Source: SHVO01 sp050246995 (lineage in GTDB: Bacteria; Pseudomonadota; Alphaproteobacteria; Rhodospirillales; Rhodospirillaceae). From it: a DNA stretch of 64,000 bases. How positions within the stretch are numbered: position 1 is the first letter of the stretch; every line of letters starts with the position of its first letter. The notes under the pieces were generated by a model. It made no database searches, had not been told where the DNA came from, and was given only the letters and a program-made list of their open reading frames with translations. Of this stretch, positions 25,160 to 33,789 are shown in pieces. The position numbers and the translations under genes were made by a program. The DNA is taken from assembly GCA_050246995.1 (NCBI GenBank), contig JBFWVA010000011.1, positions 69,518 to 133,517 on the forward strand. Reading direction: 5' to 3'.

Positions 25160-26141
25160 GACTGCCCACCTTGCCGCGGAACACCCAATAGGCCCAGCCT
25201 GTGTAAATGAGAATAATGGGCACGATCACCGCGGTCCCCACCAGCATGAACAGCTGACTGCTTTCAGGTGCGGCGGCCTCCCAGATCGTCACGGATTCGG
25301 GAACGATGTAGGGATACATGCTGATCCCGAGCCCCGCGAAACTGGTCAGGAAGATCGCGAGCGCAAGAAGGAATGGCGCGCGGTCGCTCTTTCGCCGCAG
25401 CGCTCGGAAATAAAGGAAGCCAGCGAGCGCGACCAGTAACGGGACGGGCGCGCTTAGCAGAATGCCGGGATATTCAAACCAGCGCCGCCAGTATTCGTAA
25501 TTGAGAAATGGGGTGGCGGCGCTCACCGCGATCAAAGCTAGCAGGGTGGCGAGGCCGAGGGTCATCGCGGTCCTGCGGGCGCGCTCCTGGGCCGGCCCTT
25601 CCGTCTTCCAAATCAGCCAACAAGCGCCCAGAAGCGCGTAGCCGATGACGAGGGAAACGCCGGTCAGCATGCTGAAGGGCGACAGCCAGTCCAGCCAGCC
25701 GCCGGCATAGGCGTTGTCTTCGACGCGAATGCCCTGGAGCAGGGCGCCGAGCGTTATTCCTTGCGTGAGCGCCGCCGCCATGGATCCAACCGCGAAAGCG
25801 GCGTCCCAATATTGGCGATGCGCGGGATCGCGCCAGCGGAATTCGAAGGCCACACCCCGGAACACGAGGCCCAGCACCATCGCGATCATCAAGGGATAGG
25901 TGGCGGGGAAGATGATGGCGTAGGCGGTTGGGAAGGCGGCGAACAGTCCGCCGGCCCCGAGGACGAGCCAGGTCTCGTTGCCGTCCCACACCGGCGCGAT
26001 GGAGTTCATCGCCTGGTCACGCTCGTCATCGACGTTGAAGAGGAGAAAGAGGATGCCGATTCCGAGGTCGAACCCATCCATTACCACGTAGGCGAACACG
26101 GCGAACGCGATGATGAAAGCCCAGATCAGGGGAAGATCCAT
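25146..26141 (-). CDS. cydB: Cytochrome bd-type quinol oxidase subunit II
   Basis: A 331-residue integral membrane subunit. MDLPLIWAFIIAFAVFAYVVMDGFDLGIGIL is the classic CydB start, followed by PVWDGNETWLVLGAGGLFAAFPTAYA and FRGVAFEFRWR. The ATG at 26141 begins two bases after cydA ends; a TTG at 26147 is a poorer start. It partners with CydA to reduce O2 to water with quinol electrons. It is followed by an overlapping gene for a small subunit. Confidence 0.95.
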   Translation of the reverse strand: MDLPLIWAFIIAFAVFAYVVMDGFDLGIGILFLLFNVDDERDQAMNSIAPVWDGNETWLVLGAGGLFAAFPTAYAIIFPATYPLMIAMVLGLVFRGVAFEFRWRDPAHRQYWDAAFAVGSMAAALTQGITLGALLQGIRVEDNAYAGGWLDWLSPFSMLTGVSLVIGYALLGACWLIWKTEGPAQERARRTAMTLGLATLLALIAVSAATPFLNYEYWRRWFEYPGILLSAPVPLLVALAGFLYFRALRRKSDRAPFLLALAIFLTSFAGLGISMYPYIVPESVTIWEAAAPESSQLFMLVGTAVIVPIILIYTGWAYWVFRGKVGSHGYH

Positions 26142-26143
26142 GA

Positions 26144-27541
26144 TCAATGCTCCGCTCTGACGGCGGGCGCCGGCGTGATCCCCGCTGCGCGCGTAGGGAC
26201 GGCTGGCGGTTCAGCTTCGCCGGGCGAGGGAGGTTTTCCCATCAAGCGCAGGACGTAATAGGTTCCCGCGCCGAAGACGCAGAAATACACGACAATGAAC
26301 GCGAGTAGCGAGGCGGCTACCGCGGGCGCGTCGAGCGGCGAATGGGATTGCGCGGTTAGAAGGTGACCGTACACGGTGAACGGCTGCCGGCCCGCCTCCG
26401 TCGTGATCCATCCGGCGATCACCGCGACGAAGCCGCTGGGGCCCATCGCAAGCGCGGCGCGGTGGAGCCACGGCCACTCGTAAAGTGACCGGCGCATGCG
26501 GGCGAATATGCTCCACAGGCCGAGGCCGAAAATCGCGAAACCGATCCCCACCATGATGCGAAAGGTCCAGAACACCAGTGGCACGTTGGGCCATTGATCC
26601 TTCGGGAAATCCTTGAGGCCCGGCAACGGCGCGTCGGGATCGTGCTTCAGGATCAAGGAGCCCAGCTTCGGCACCGCGACGCGGTAATGCACAGTCTCGT
26701 CTTTGTTGCTGGGAAGGCCGAACAATAAAAGCGGTGCGCCGTCCGGACTGGCCTCGTAATGCCCTTCCATCGCCAGCACCTTCGGCAGCTGATGCGCGAG
26801 GGTATTCAGGCCGTGCGCATCTCCGGCCAGGATCTGTAAAGGCGCGACAAGGGCGGCCATCCACATCGCCATCGAGAACATGGTGCGGGCGCCTGGGTTA
26901 GCGCGGTCACGCAGCAGGTGCCAGGCGCCCACGGCGCCGACCACAAGCGCGGTCGTGAGGTAGGCGGCCAGCACGACGTGTACGAGACGATAGGGAAAAC
27001 TTGGATTGAAGATGATTGGCAGCCACGAACCCGCCGGCACGAACTGACCAGCTTCGTTGATCGCGAAACCCGCGGGAGTCTGCATCCAGCTGTTGACGCT
27101 GATGATCCATGTTGCGGAGATCAACGTGCCGAGCGCAACCATGCAGGTCGCTAGGAAGTGAAGGCGCGGGCCGACCTTGGTGATGCCGAACAGCATGACC
27201 CCAAGGAATCCCGCTTCGAGAAAGAAGGCCGTCAGCACTTCGTAGGCCATCAGCGGACCAATGATAGGGCCGGCTTTTTGTGAGAAGACGGACCAGTTGG
27301 TGCCGAACTGATAGGACATCACGATGCCGGAAACCACGCCCATCCCGAACACGAGGGCGAAAATCTTCAGCCAGTACCGATAGAGGTTCGCATAGACGCC
27401 GCGTCCGGTGCGGAGCCAAAGGCCCTCAAGCACCATCAAATAACTGGCGAGACCGATCGTGATCGCCGGAAAGATGAAATGGAAACTGACGGTGAACGCA
27501 AATTGGAGGCGGGCAAGAAGAACAGCGTCCAACAAGTCCAT
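26144..27541 (-). CDS. cydA: Cytochrome bd-type quinol oxidase subunit I, short Q-loop (CioA-like)
   Basis: A 465-residue subunit carrying the haems. MDLLDAVLLARLQFAFTVSFHFIFPAITIGL contains the first haem His, YEVLTAFFLEAGFLGVMLFG carries conserved Glu residues, and GWITTEAGRQPFTVYGHLLTAQ ends the core. The Q-loop is short, as in cyanide-insensitive CioA enzymes and unlike E. coli CydA of about 520 residues. The ATG at 27541 matches the family start; a GTG at 27556 is in frame. No FNR-type box is seen upstream. It provides a second, high-affinity route to oxygen beside the ba3-type oxidase. Confidence 0.95.
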   Translation of the reverse strand: MDLLDAVLLARLQFAFTVSFHFIFPAITIGLASYLMVLEGLWLRTGRGVYANLYRYWLKIFALVFGMGVVSGIVMSYQFGTNWSVFSQKAGPIIGPLMAYEVLTAFFLEAGFLGVMLFGITKVGPRLHFLATCMVALGTLISATWIISVNSWMQTPAGFAINEAGQFVPAGSWLPIIFNPSFPYRLVHVVLAAYLTTALVVGAVGAWHLLRDRANPGARTMFSMAMWMAALVAPLQILAGDAHGLNTLAHQLPKVLAMEGHYEASPDGAPLLLFGLPSNKDETVHYRVAVPKLGSLILKHDPDAPLPGLKDFPKDQWPNVPLVFWTFRIMVGIGFAIFGLGLWSIFARMRRSLYEWPWLHRAALAMGPSGFVAVIAGWITTEAGRQPFTVYGHLLTAQSHSPLDAPAVAASLLAFIVVYFCVFGAGTYYVLRLMGKPPSPGEAEPPAVPTRAAGITPAPAVRAEH

Positions 27542-27709
27542 GGGTGATATCCGCACCGCAAATCCGCCAATTCAAAGCGGAGGCAGAATACGAAGGCGGG
27601 TTGATGGACGCAATCGTTGCGCTCCCTCGGTTCTGCATAGCTGCCGTACCATACTGGCGCTTTTGATGGCCGGTGGGGGCGGGCCCGAAAATGTGGTAAG
27701 ACTGTTTCA

Positions 27710-27988
27710 ATGATGACCTATGTGCTCTACGGCCTTGCCGCCGCTTACCTGATCTTCGGGGCGATCCTCACCCAGTCCATGCTGGCGGCCATGCACAGGC
27801 GCCGCCATCCGCTGCGCGACTGGCTGTTTGGCATTGTCGGCATGCCGGTGCTTTTCTTCGTCGGCCTCATTTTCATGGCGTGTGAAAAGCTCTGGGCGCG
27901 CCTGTTGCCGCTTCTCGCGTTCGAGAAGCCGGAAGTCATGCGGGCCGGGCCGGAAACTGCGCCGCAGCGTTCCAAGGACGGAAAGTAA
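27710..27988 (+). CDS. Small membrane protein of unknown function
   Basis: A 92-residue protein with two predicted helices (YVLYGLAAAYLIFGAILTQSML and WLFGIVGMPVLFFVGLIFMACEKLW) and a charged C-terminal tail (RAGPETAPQRSKDGK). It diverges from cydA by 168 bases and precedes the gamma-glutamyltransferase gene by 78 bases. I do not recognise a family. Confidence 0.65.
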   Translation: MMTYVLYGLAAAYLIFGAILTQSMLAAMHRRRHPLRDWLFGIVGMPVLFFVGLIFMACEKLWARLLPLLAFEKPEVMRAGPETAPQRSKDGK

Positions 27989-28066
27989 CCGCCTTGCACC
28001 GGCTTTTGACGCCGGAGCCGGACGCTCCAGGTGAGTGTAGCCTGCGGGACCAAAGGAGACAGATTT

Positions 28067-29641
28067 TTGCGCAACTTCCATTTCCCCGGACGTTCCCCTT
28101 CACACGCCCGCCACGGCATGGCGGCGACGGAACACCCGCTCGCTTCACTTACCGCCATCGACATGTTGCGCCGGGGCGGCAGCGCGGCGGACGCCGTGGT
28201 CGCGGCGGCGGCGGTCCTCGCGGTCGTGGAGCCGATGGCGACCGGCGTTGGCGGCGATGCTTTTTGCCTCGTGGCCAACGGCGATGGGGTGGAGGGCTAC
28301 AACGGTTCGGGCCGCGCGCCGGCCGGTCTTTCCCTGAAACTTTTCGAAGGCACGGGTCTCAAACGTATTCCGGTTGAATCGCCGCATGTCGTCACCGTGC
28401 CCGGCGCCGTCGACTGCTGGCTGTCGCTGCTCGAACGTCACGGCAAGCTCGACCGCGCCACTGTCCTCGCGCCCGCCATCGCCTATGCCATGGAAGGCTT
28501 CGCTGTCACTCAGCGCGTGGCCCACGAGTGGACCATCGGCCGTCCGAAGCTCGCGAAGAACGCGAATGCGGCGGCCCTGTTCCTGCCGCAAGATCGGCCG
28601 CCGCGGGCGGGTGAGATGTTCCGCAACCCCGGCCTCGGCCAGGTTCTCCAGAACGTGGCACGTGATGGGCGCGCGGGCTTTTACGAGGGCTGGGCCGCCG
28701 AGGATATGGTGGAGAGCCTGCGTGCGCTCGGCGGCACGCACACACGCGAGGACTTCGCCGCGCATCGCGGCGATTGGGTCACACCCATCCGCAGCGACTA
28801 TCGCGGCGTGGAACTATTCGAGATTCCGCCCAACGGGCAGGGCGTCACGGCGCTGCTTATGCTCAATATCCTCGAGAATTTCACATTGCGCGAATTCCCG
28901 GCGCTGAGCGCCGCGCGCTTTCATCTGGAAGCGGAAGCCACGCGCCTAGCCTATCAGGAACGCGACCGCATCATCGCCGATCCCGCACGCGCGAAAGTCG
29001 ACGTCGCGCAATTCACGGATAAAGCCTTCGCCCAGAAACTCGCCGCCGGCATTGATATGACGCGCGCCGGCGCGCCCGCGGCTAGTACGCGTACGGGCGA
29101 CACGACCTATTTGGCCGTCGCCGACGCCAGCGGACTGATGGTGTCCTTCATCAACTCGATCTATCACGGCTTCGGCTCCGGCATTGCGTCGGCGAAAAGC
29201 GGCGTCCTGTTCCACAATCGCGGCCATGGGTTCGTGCTCGATCCCACTCACCCCAACGCGCCCGCGGGCGGGAAGCGCCCATTCCACACCATCATCCCGG
29301 CGATGGCGCGTAAAGAAGGCCGGCCGTGGCTCGCCTTCGGCGTCATGGGCGGCGACTACCAGGCGGTGGGGCATGCGCATGTCCTCACCAACCTTGTCGA
29401 CTACGGCATGGATATCCAGGAAGCCATCGATTGCCCGCGCGGTTTTCTGTTCAACGGCGAGTTCGCGCTGGAACAGGGGATCTCCGAGTCCGTGAAGGCG
29501 GAACTCGCCGGCCTCGGACATAAGATCGTCGCGCCGCCGGAACCCATCGGCGGCGGGCAGGGGGTTATGCGCGATGTCGCCGGTCAAAGCTGGATCGGCG
29601 GCTCGGACCCGCGCAAGGACGGTTGCGCCCTCGGCTATTAG
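28067..29641 (+). CDS. Gamma-glutamyltransferase-family protein
   Basis: A 524-residue Ntn-hydrolase. HGMAATEHPLASLTAIDML and GGSAADAVVAAAAVLAVVEP open the domain, and TGVGGDAF and GSGRAPAGLS follow. Autoprocessing would expose T346 in GDTTYLAVAD as the nucleophile. Other conserved parts are INSIYHGFGSGI and GGDYQAVGHAHVLTN. The start is TTG at 28067 with AAGGAG about eight bases before it; an in-frame GTG at 28031 has no site. No signal peptide is seen, so a cytoplasmic form is likely. It could act on glutathione or on gamma-glutamyl or cephalosporin-like amides. Confidence 0.92.
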   Translation: MRNFHFPGRSPSHARHGMAATEHPLASLTAIDMLRRGGSAADAVVAAAAVLAVVEPMATGVGGDAFCLVANGDGVEGYNGSGRAPAGLSLKLFEGTGLKRIPVESPHVVTVPGAVDCWLSLLERHGKLDRATVLAPAIAYAMEGFAVTQRVAHEWTIGRPKLAKNANAAALFLPQDRPPRAGEMFRNPGLGQVLQNVARDGRAGFYEGWAAEDMVESLRALGGTHTREDFAAHRGDWVTPIRSDYRGVELFEIPPNGQGVTALLMLNILENFTLREFPALSAARFHLEAEATRLAYQERDRIIADPARAKVDVAQFTDKAFAQKLAAGIDMTRAGAPAASTRTGDTTYLAVADASGLMVSFINSIYHGFGSGIASAKSGVLFHNRGHGFVLDPTHPNAPAGGKRPFHTIIPAMARKEGRPWLAFGVMGGDYQAVGHAHVLTNLVDYGMDIQEAIDCPRGFLFNGEFALEQGISESVKAELAGLGHKIVAPPEPIGGGQGVMRDVAGQSWIGGSDPRKDGCALGY

Positions 29642-29654
29642 GGGTTTGGTGCGC

Positions 29655-30404
29655 CTAAAGCGTCCGCACGAAATCTTCCGCGGCCGCGAAGGTCTCCGCC
29701 GGACGCTGCAATACCAGCTGATGCCCGACGCCGGGAATGACCGCGAGTTTCAAGCGCGCGGTCAGGAACGCGCGGTCGTCATCGTCGAGAAGGCTCGGCC
29801 CGGTGACGTCGCGCCGCACGCCAAGGGCTTCCGCGCCCGCGAGCACGATCGCCGGCACGCGCACGCCTTCAATATAGTGATAGTACCGCCGGTCTTCGGG
29901 CGGCGATTGCGCCATGCCCATGACGTTTGCGGCGAAAGCCCGCCGGAAACTTCCCTCCGGCTGCCCTTCGAGGACGCGCGGGATGAGATCCATGATCGAC
30001 CACTGTTTCGCCGTGGCGAGCAGCGGATCGAGCGCGACCGCGCCCGCCAGATTGGGCGGCGGGCTGTTCCCCAGCGCGACGCCCAAAAGGCCGCCAAAGG
30101 AGTCCCCCACGATCACCACGCGCCGGTCCTTGAAATGGGTGCCCACCAGCCAGCGCAGCTCATCGATATAAGAGTCCATGGTGACGGGCGAGGGCGGATC
30201 GCTCTGCCCATGGCCGGGAAGATCGGCGAGCGCCACATCGTAGGACGCCCGCCATAACTCCGACCACGGCAGCAGTTTCTTGTGCTTCTCGAACGCGCCG
30301 TGCAACAGCAGGACCAGCGGCTTGTGGTCAAAGCGCGCCGTTTCCTCGCGCAGCACAACCAATCGTCCGTAGGGACGCTCAAGCGGGTGGGTGACGTACG
30401 TCAT
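29655..30404 (-). CDS. Alpha/beta hydrolase
   Basis: A 249-residue soluble hydrolase. Oxyanion region LVLLLHGAFEKHKK, DLPGHGQSDPP, nucleophile elbow GDSFGG, and a catalytic His in PGVGHQLVLQRPAE are clear. The ATG at 30404 begins the protein at MTYVTHPLERPYG. It converges with the gamma-glutamyltransferase gene and diverges from the amidase gene. The substrate is unknown. Confidence 0.87.
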   Translation of the reverse strand: MTYVTHPLERPYGRLVVLREETARFDHKPLVLLLHGAFEKHKKLLPWSELWRASYDVALADLPGHGQSDPPSPVTMDSYIDELRWLVGTHFKDRRVVIVGDSFGGLLGVALGNSPPPNLAGAVALDPLLATAKQWSIMDLIPRVLEGQPEGSFRRAFAANVMGMAQSPPEDRRYYHYIEGVRVPAIVLAGAEALGVRRDVTGPSLLDDDDRAFLTARLKLAVIPGVGHQLVLQRPAETFAAAEDFVRTL

Positions 30405-30604
30405 GGGAAAAGCCTCAAGGGGACGCGCCGGATGGAACCTGGGTCTCTATCATGCAATAGGCCGAAATCGCACGCTTTTCCGGCGAAACCCCCAAGGCGC
30501 AGGCGCCGGTCCGGCGGCCTACGAGAGCATCCACAACCGGCGCTTAATCCGGCTATAGTGGCGGCGACATTACTCTTTCCGGCTTCAATCCAGGGGGACC
30601 TCCG

Positions 30605-32302
30605 ATGACTCGCTTGCGTTTCGTTAAGATGCTCGCCGTGACGACTGCGGTATCGCTCGCGCTTCAATCGTGCGAAAAACCCGCGCCGAAAGTTGAAGCC
30701 AAGGCGCCGTTCAGCGTTGTTGAAGCTTCGATTCCGGAGATGCAGGCCGCCATGGCCGAGGGCCGCACGACCTCGCGCGAGATCGTCACCCAATATCTGA
30801 CGCGCATGGGTCTGTACGAGGACATGCTGAACGCGGCCGTGTCCGTCAATCACAACGCGCTCGCCCAGGCCGACGCGCTCGACAAGGAGCGCGCCGCCGG
30901 CAAGGTGCGCGGCCCGCTGCACGGCATTCCCGTCGCCCTCAAAGACAACATCATGACCAAGGACGACATGCCCACCTCCGGCGGCATGTTGGCATTCAAG
31001 CACTATATGGCGCCTTACGACGCCACCCTTGTCGCCAACCTGAAGGCGGCGGGCGCTATCATCATCGCGAAGTCCACCATGAGCGAACTTGCCGGCTGGT
31101 ACGGCGGCGGCACGCGTCCCGGCGGCTATAACGGCGCGGCGGGGCAAAGCTACAATCCGTACGACCCGCGCGCCAATGACGACGGCACGCCCGTTCTCGC
31201 GGTCGCGGGCTCCAGCTCGGGCGTCGGCGTCGCGGCGAATATGTGGGCCGCCAATGTCGGCACCTCCACGGGCGGTTCCATCGAAGGACCGTCCAACGCC
31301 AACATGCTTGTCGGCATCCGTCCCTCCACGGGGCGCATCAGCAGATATGGGATCGTGCCGCTTTCGCTCGATCAGGACACCGCCGGTCCCATGACCAAGT
31401 TCGTCGCCGACGCCGCGATCATGCTCGGCGCCATGGAAGGCGCCGCGGTCGATCCCAACGATCCGCGAACCAGTGAATGCACGCCGCCCGCCAATCGCGA
31501 TTACACAGCGTTCCTGAAAGCCGACGCGCTCAAGGGCGCGCGCATCGGTATCCCGCGCGCGGGTATCTACACGGCGCAGACTTTCCCCGGCAAAGCGAAG
31601 CCGTTCCCCGGTCTGAAACCCGAAGAGCTCGAGATCATGGAAGGCGCCATCGCCGCCATGAAAGCCGCCGGCGCGGAGATCGTCGACCCCGTCGAGATTC
31701 CAAGCCTCTCGGCTGGCGAGGCCATCAAGAACATTTCCTCGCACCCCATCTGCGCCCTTGGCGCGGATGACGGCGAATACTGCTCCGAAGTCGTGCGTTA
31801 CAGCATGAAGCGCGACTTCAATCTCTGGCTCAAGACTCTCGGCGACGGCGCGCCGGTGAAAACCTTCGGCGAGTTGCTCGCCTGGAACGTCGCGCACAAA
31901 GCCGACGGCGCGATCCGTTACGGGCAGGAGCGTCTCGAAGGCACCGAGCGCGTCGATCTCGAGAAGGATAAGGCGCGCTACGAAAGGAACCGCGCCGAAG
32001 ACCTGGTGCTGACGCGTGAGCAGGGCCTCGACGCCGCGCTCAACGCCGGCAAGCTCGACGCTCTGGTCTTCCCGGAAACCAGCGGCTCCACCTTTGCCAC
32101 CAAGGCGGGCTACCCCGTGGTGGTCGTGCCCTGGGCGCAGGTCGCCAACGACGCGCCCGGCGCGAAGGGATCTCCCGACAAAGTGAAGCCCTACGGCTTC
32201 AGCTTCGTCGGCGGCCACTGCGAGGACCCGAAACTGATCGGCATCGCCTACGCCTTCGAACAGGCCACCAAAAAACGCGTGCCGTCACCGCACACCCCGT
32301 AG
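30605..32302 (+). CDS. Lipoprotein amidase (amidase-signature family)
   Basis: A 565-residue enzyme. The lipobox LQSC at residues 18-21 suggests membrane anchoring after export. The amidase-signature triad is visible: Lys in PVALKDNIMT, the Ser of GSSSGVGVAANMWAANVGTS, and the nucleophile in STGGSIEGPSN. The Gly/Ser-rich signature is complete. Family members cleave amides, often peptide amides or aryl amides. The gene is followed after 93 bases by a Tat-exported peptidase-like gene. Confidence 0.92.
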   Translation: MTRLRFVKMLAVTTAVSLALQSCEKPAPKVEAKAPFSVVEASIPEMQAAMAEGRTTSREIVTQYLTRMGLYEDMLNAAVSVNHNALAQADALDKERAAGKVRGPLHGIPVALKDNIMTKDDMPTSGGMLAFKHYMAPYDATLVANLKAAGAIIIAKSTMSELAGWYGGGTRPGGYNGAAGQSYNPYDPRANDDGTPVLAVAGSSSGVGVAANMWAANVGTSTGGSIEGPSNANMLVGIRPSTGRISRYGIVPLSLDQDTAGPMTKFVADAAIMLGAMEGAAVDPNDPRTSECTPPANRDYTAFLKADALKGARIGIPRAGIYTAQTFPGKAKPFPGLKPEELEIMEGAIAAMKAAGAEIVDPVEIPSLSAGEAIKNISSHPICALGADDGEYCSEVVRYSMKRDFNLWLKTLGDGAPVKTFGELLAWNVAHKADGAIRYGQERLEGTERVDLEKDKARYERNRAEDLVLTREQGLDAALNAGKLDALVFPETSGSTFATKAGYPVVVVPWAQVANDAPGAKGSPDKVKPYGFSFVGGHCEDPKLIGIAYAFEQATKKRVPSPHTP

Positions 32303-32319
32303 GCAATATTGAGTATATT

Positions 32320-32357
32320 GGGGTCAGACTCCATCTCGCATGATGGCGTCTGACCCC
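32320..32357. repeat. REP-like hairpin between amidase and M28-like genes
   Basis: Two 16-base arms (32320-32335 and 32342-32357) are complementary except at one position, with a six-base loop. The outer parts read GGGGTCAGAC and GTCTGACCCC. This outer sequence is like REP/REPIN hairpins that RAYT transposases mobilise in many proteobacteria. It could also act as a transcript-stabilising hairpin. I find no second copy in the window. Confidence 0.55.
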
Positions 32358-32395
32358 ATTTCCTTTTCGATCCCGGTTCTTTGAGGAGACGATCT

Positions 32396-33646
32396 ATGCA
32401 ACGCCGCACCTTTGTCGGTTTGAGCGCCGCGGCTCTTGTGTCACCCGCCTTGTCGCATCGCGCGTTCGCGGCGTCGGCATCGCCGTCCGACACGGAAAAA
32501 CGCGTCGCGCGGTGGCTCCAGACATTCGACTCTCAAGGCAACCATCGTACAGCCACCGCGGGGGATCATGCCTCGGCCGAATGGCTCGTGGCGGAGGCGA
32601 AAAGCTTCGGCGTTGAAGCGGCGCTGGAAAACTTCCCGCTCGAGCGCGTCGACGTCCAGGCCGCCTATGTCACCATTGGCGATCGCCGGATCGAGGGCGT
32701 CCCGATGCATGACGCCGGCTTCACCGGCCCGGACGGCATCAGCGGCAAGATTGGCGCGCTCGGAAGTGATGCGGACATCGCGCTCATCGAGTCAGAGCCC
32801 TATACGCCCAGTCAGCCCGGGCTCGAACTCACCAAGCAAGTCGCCGAAGCGCGCAAGAGCAACCACAAAGCCATCGTGATCCTGACGCGCGGCTCGCATA
32901 GCGGCCTGTATCTCCTGAACGCCATGAACTTTCGCGAACCGTCAGGCCCGCCGATGCTCCAGGTCTCGAGCATGGAAACCGAATGGCTCAAAGCGCAAGC
33001 CGCCAATCGCAGCGCGGCGACCGTCGTCGCGCACGCGGTGAAAAGCGCGGCGAAGGCCAGCAATGTCGTCGCGCGCGTGGCTGGCGGCAATCCGAAGCTC
33101 GCGCCCATCGGCGTGATGGGCCCGCGCAGCGCCTGGTGGCAAGGCGTCACCGAGCAGGGCAGCCGCATGGTGTGTCTGCTCGAAACCATGCGCACGGTCG
33201 CCGCCGCGATGCCCGCGCGCGATGTTCACTTCGCCGCGCTGTCAGGTCATGAACTCGGCGCGCTCGGCGTCGACTCCTATGTCGAAGCGCACACTGCTCT
33301 CGTGAGCGACGCCCTGGTTTGGATGTTCTTTGGTTCGGATATTGGCACGCCAAACCAGCCGCACGTCCTGCATGCCTCCGATTCCGAGCTGGAGGCGTGG
33401 GCCGTGAATTTCCTCAAGGCGCAAGGTCTCACGGTGGATCAGATCGCCGATCAGAAGTCGCGGGCGCGCGGCGAAGCCGGCTGGCTCCAACGCGGTGGCG
33501 GCAAGTTCGTGACTCTCGCCGGCGCAAGTCACGCCTACCACAACATCAACGACCGCTGGCCCGAAGCGCCGGATGTGAAGCTCCTCTCCCGCTACGTCCG
33601 CGCCATCGCGGACGGCGTGCTGGGCCTGGCCAACACGGCGGGGTGA
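32396..33646 (+). CDS. Tat-exported M28-like peptidase-fold protein
   Basis: A 416-residue protein with a twin-arginine signal (MQRRTFVGLSAAALVSPAL). The body follows the M28 aminopeptidase layout: an N-terminal part with an inserted PA-like region and LARTRGSHSG-type turn, then a catalytic part. Yet the first zinc motif, normally GxHxD, reads GPRSAWWQG, and the EE motif reads SGHELG. A late His in GASHAYHNINDRW is kept. Either the metal site is rearranged or the protein is not a peptidase. The ATG at 32396 has GAGGAG upstream. It follows the lipoprotein amidase on the same strand. Confidence 0.75.
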   Translation: MQRRTFVGLSAAALVSPALSHRAFAASASPSDTEKRVARWLQTFDSQGNHRTATAGDHASAEWLVAEAKSFGVEAALENFPLERVDVQAAYVTIGDRRIEGVPMHDAGFTGPDGISGKIGALGSDADIALIESEPYTPSQPGLELTKQVAEARKSNHKAIVILTRGSHSGLYLLNAMNFREPSGPPMLQVSSMETEWLKAQAANRSAATVVAHAVKSAAKASNVVARVAGGNPKLAPIGVMGPRSAWWQGVTEQGSRMVCLLETMRTVAAAMPARDVHFAALSGHELGALGVDSYVEAHTALVSDALVWMFFGSDIGTPNQPHVLHASDSELEAWAVNFLKAQGLTVDQIADQKSRARGEAGWLQRGGGKFVTLAGASHAYHNINDRWPEAPDVKLLSRYVRAIADGVLGLANTAG

Positions 33647-33789
33647 ATATGGGAGGCAATCCTGGGAAGGATTGATCGCCATCAAGGCGAGCGCACGCGC
33701 CCTCCCGTACGGTTTTCCGTCGAGCGGGGCAATCCACCAGACGGTCTCCGTCTGCCGTCGGCCTTTCATCGCAACGAAAAGCGGCCACC

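Noticed and set aside
30401..32218. 605-codon open frame on the minus strand across the amidase gene
   Set aside because: It is a shadow of the amidase in GC-rich DNA; its product is His/Arg/Gly/Val-rich with no domain pattern, while the plus strand has a complete amidase signature.
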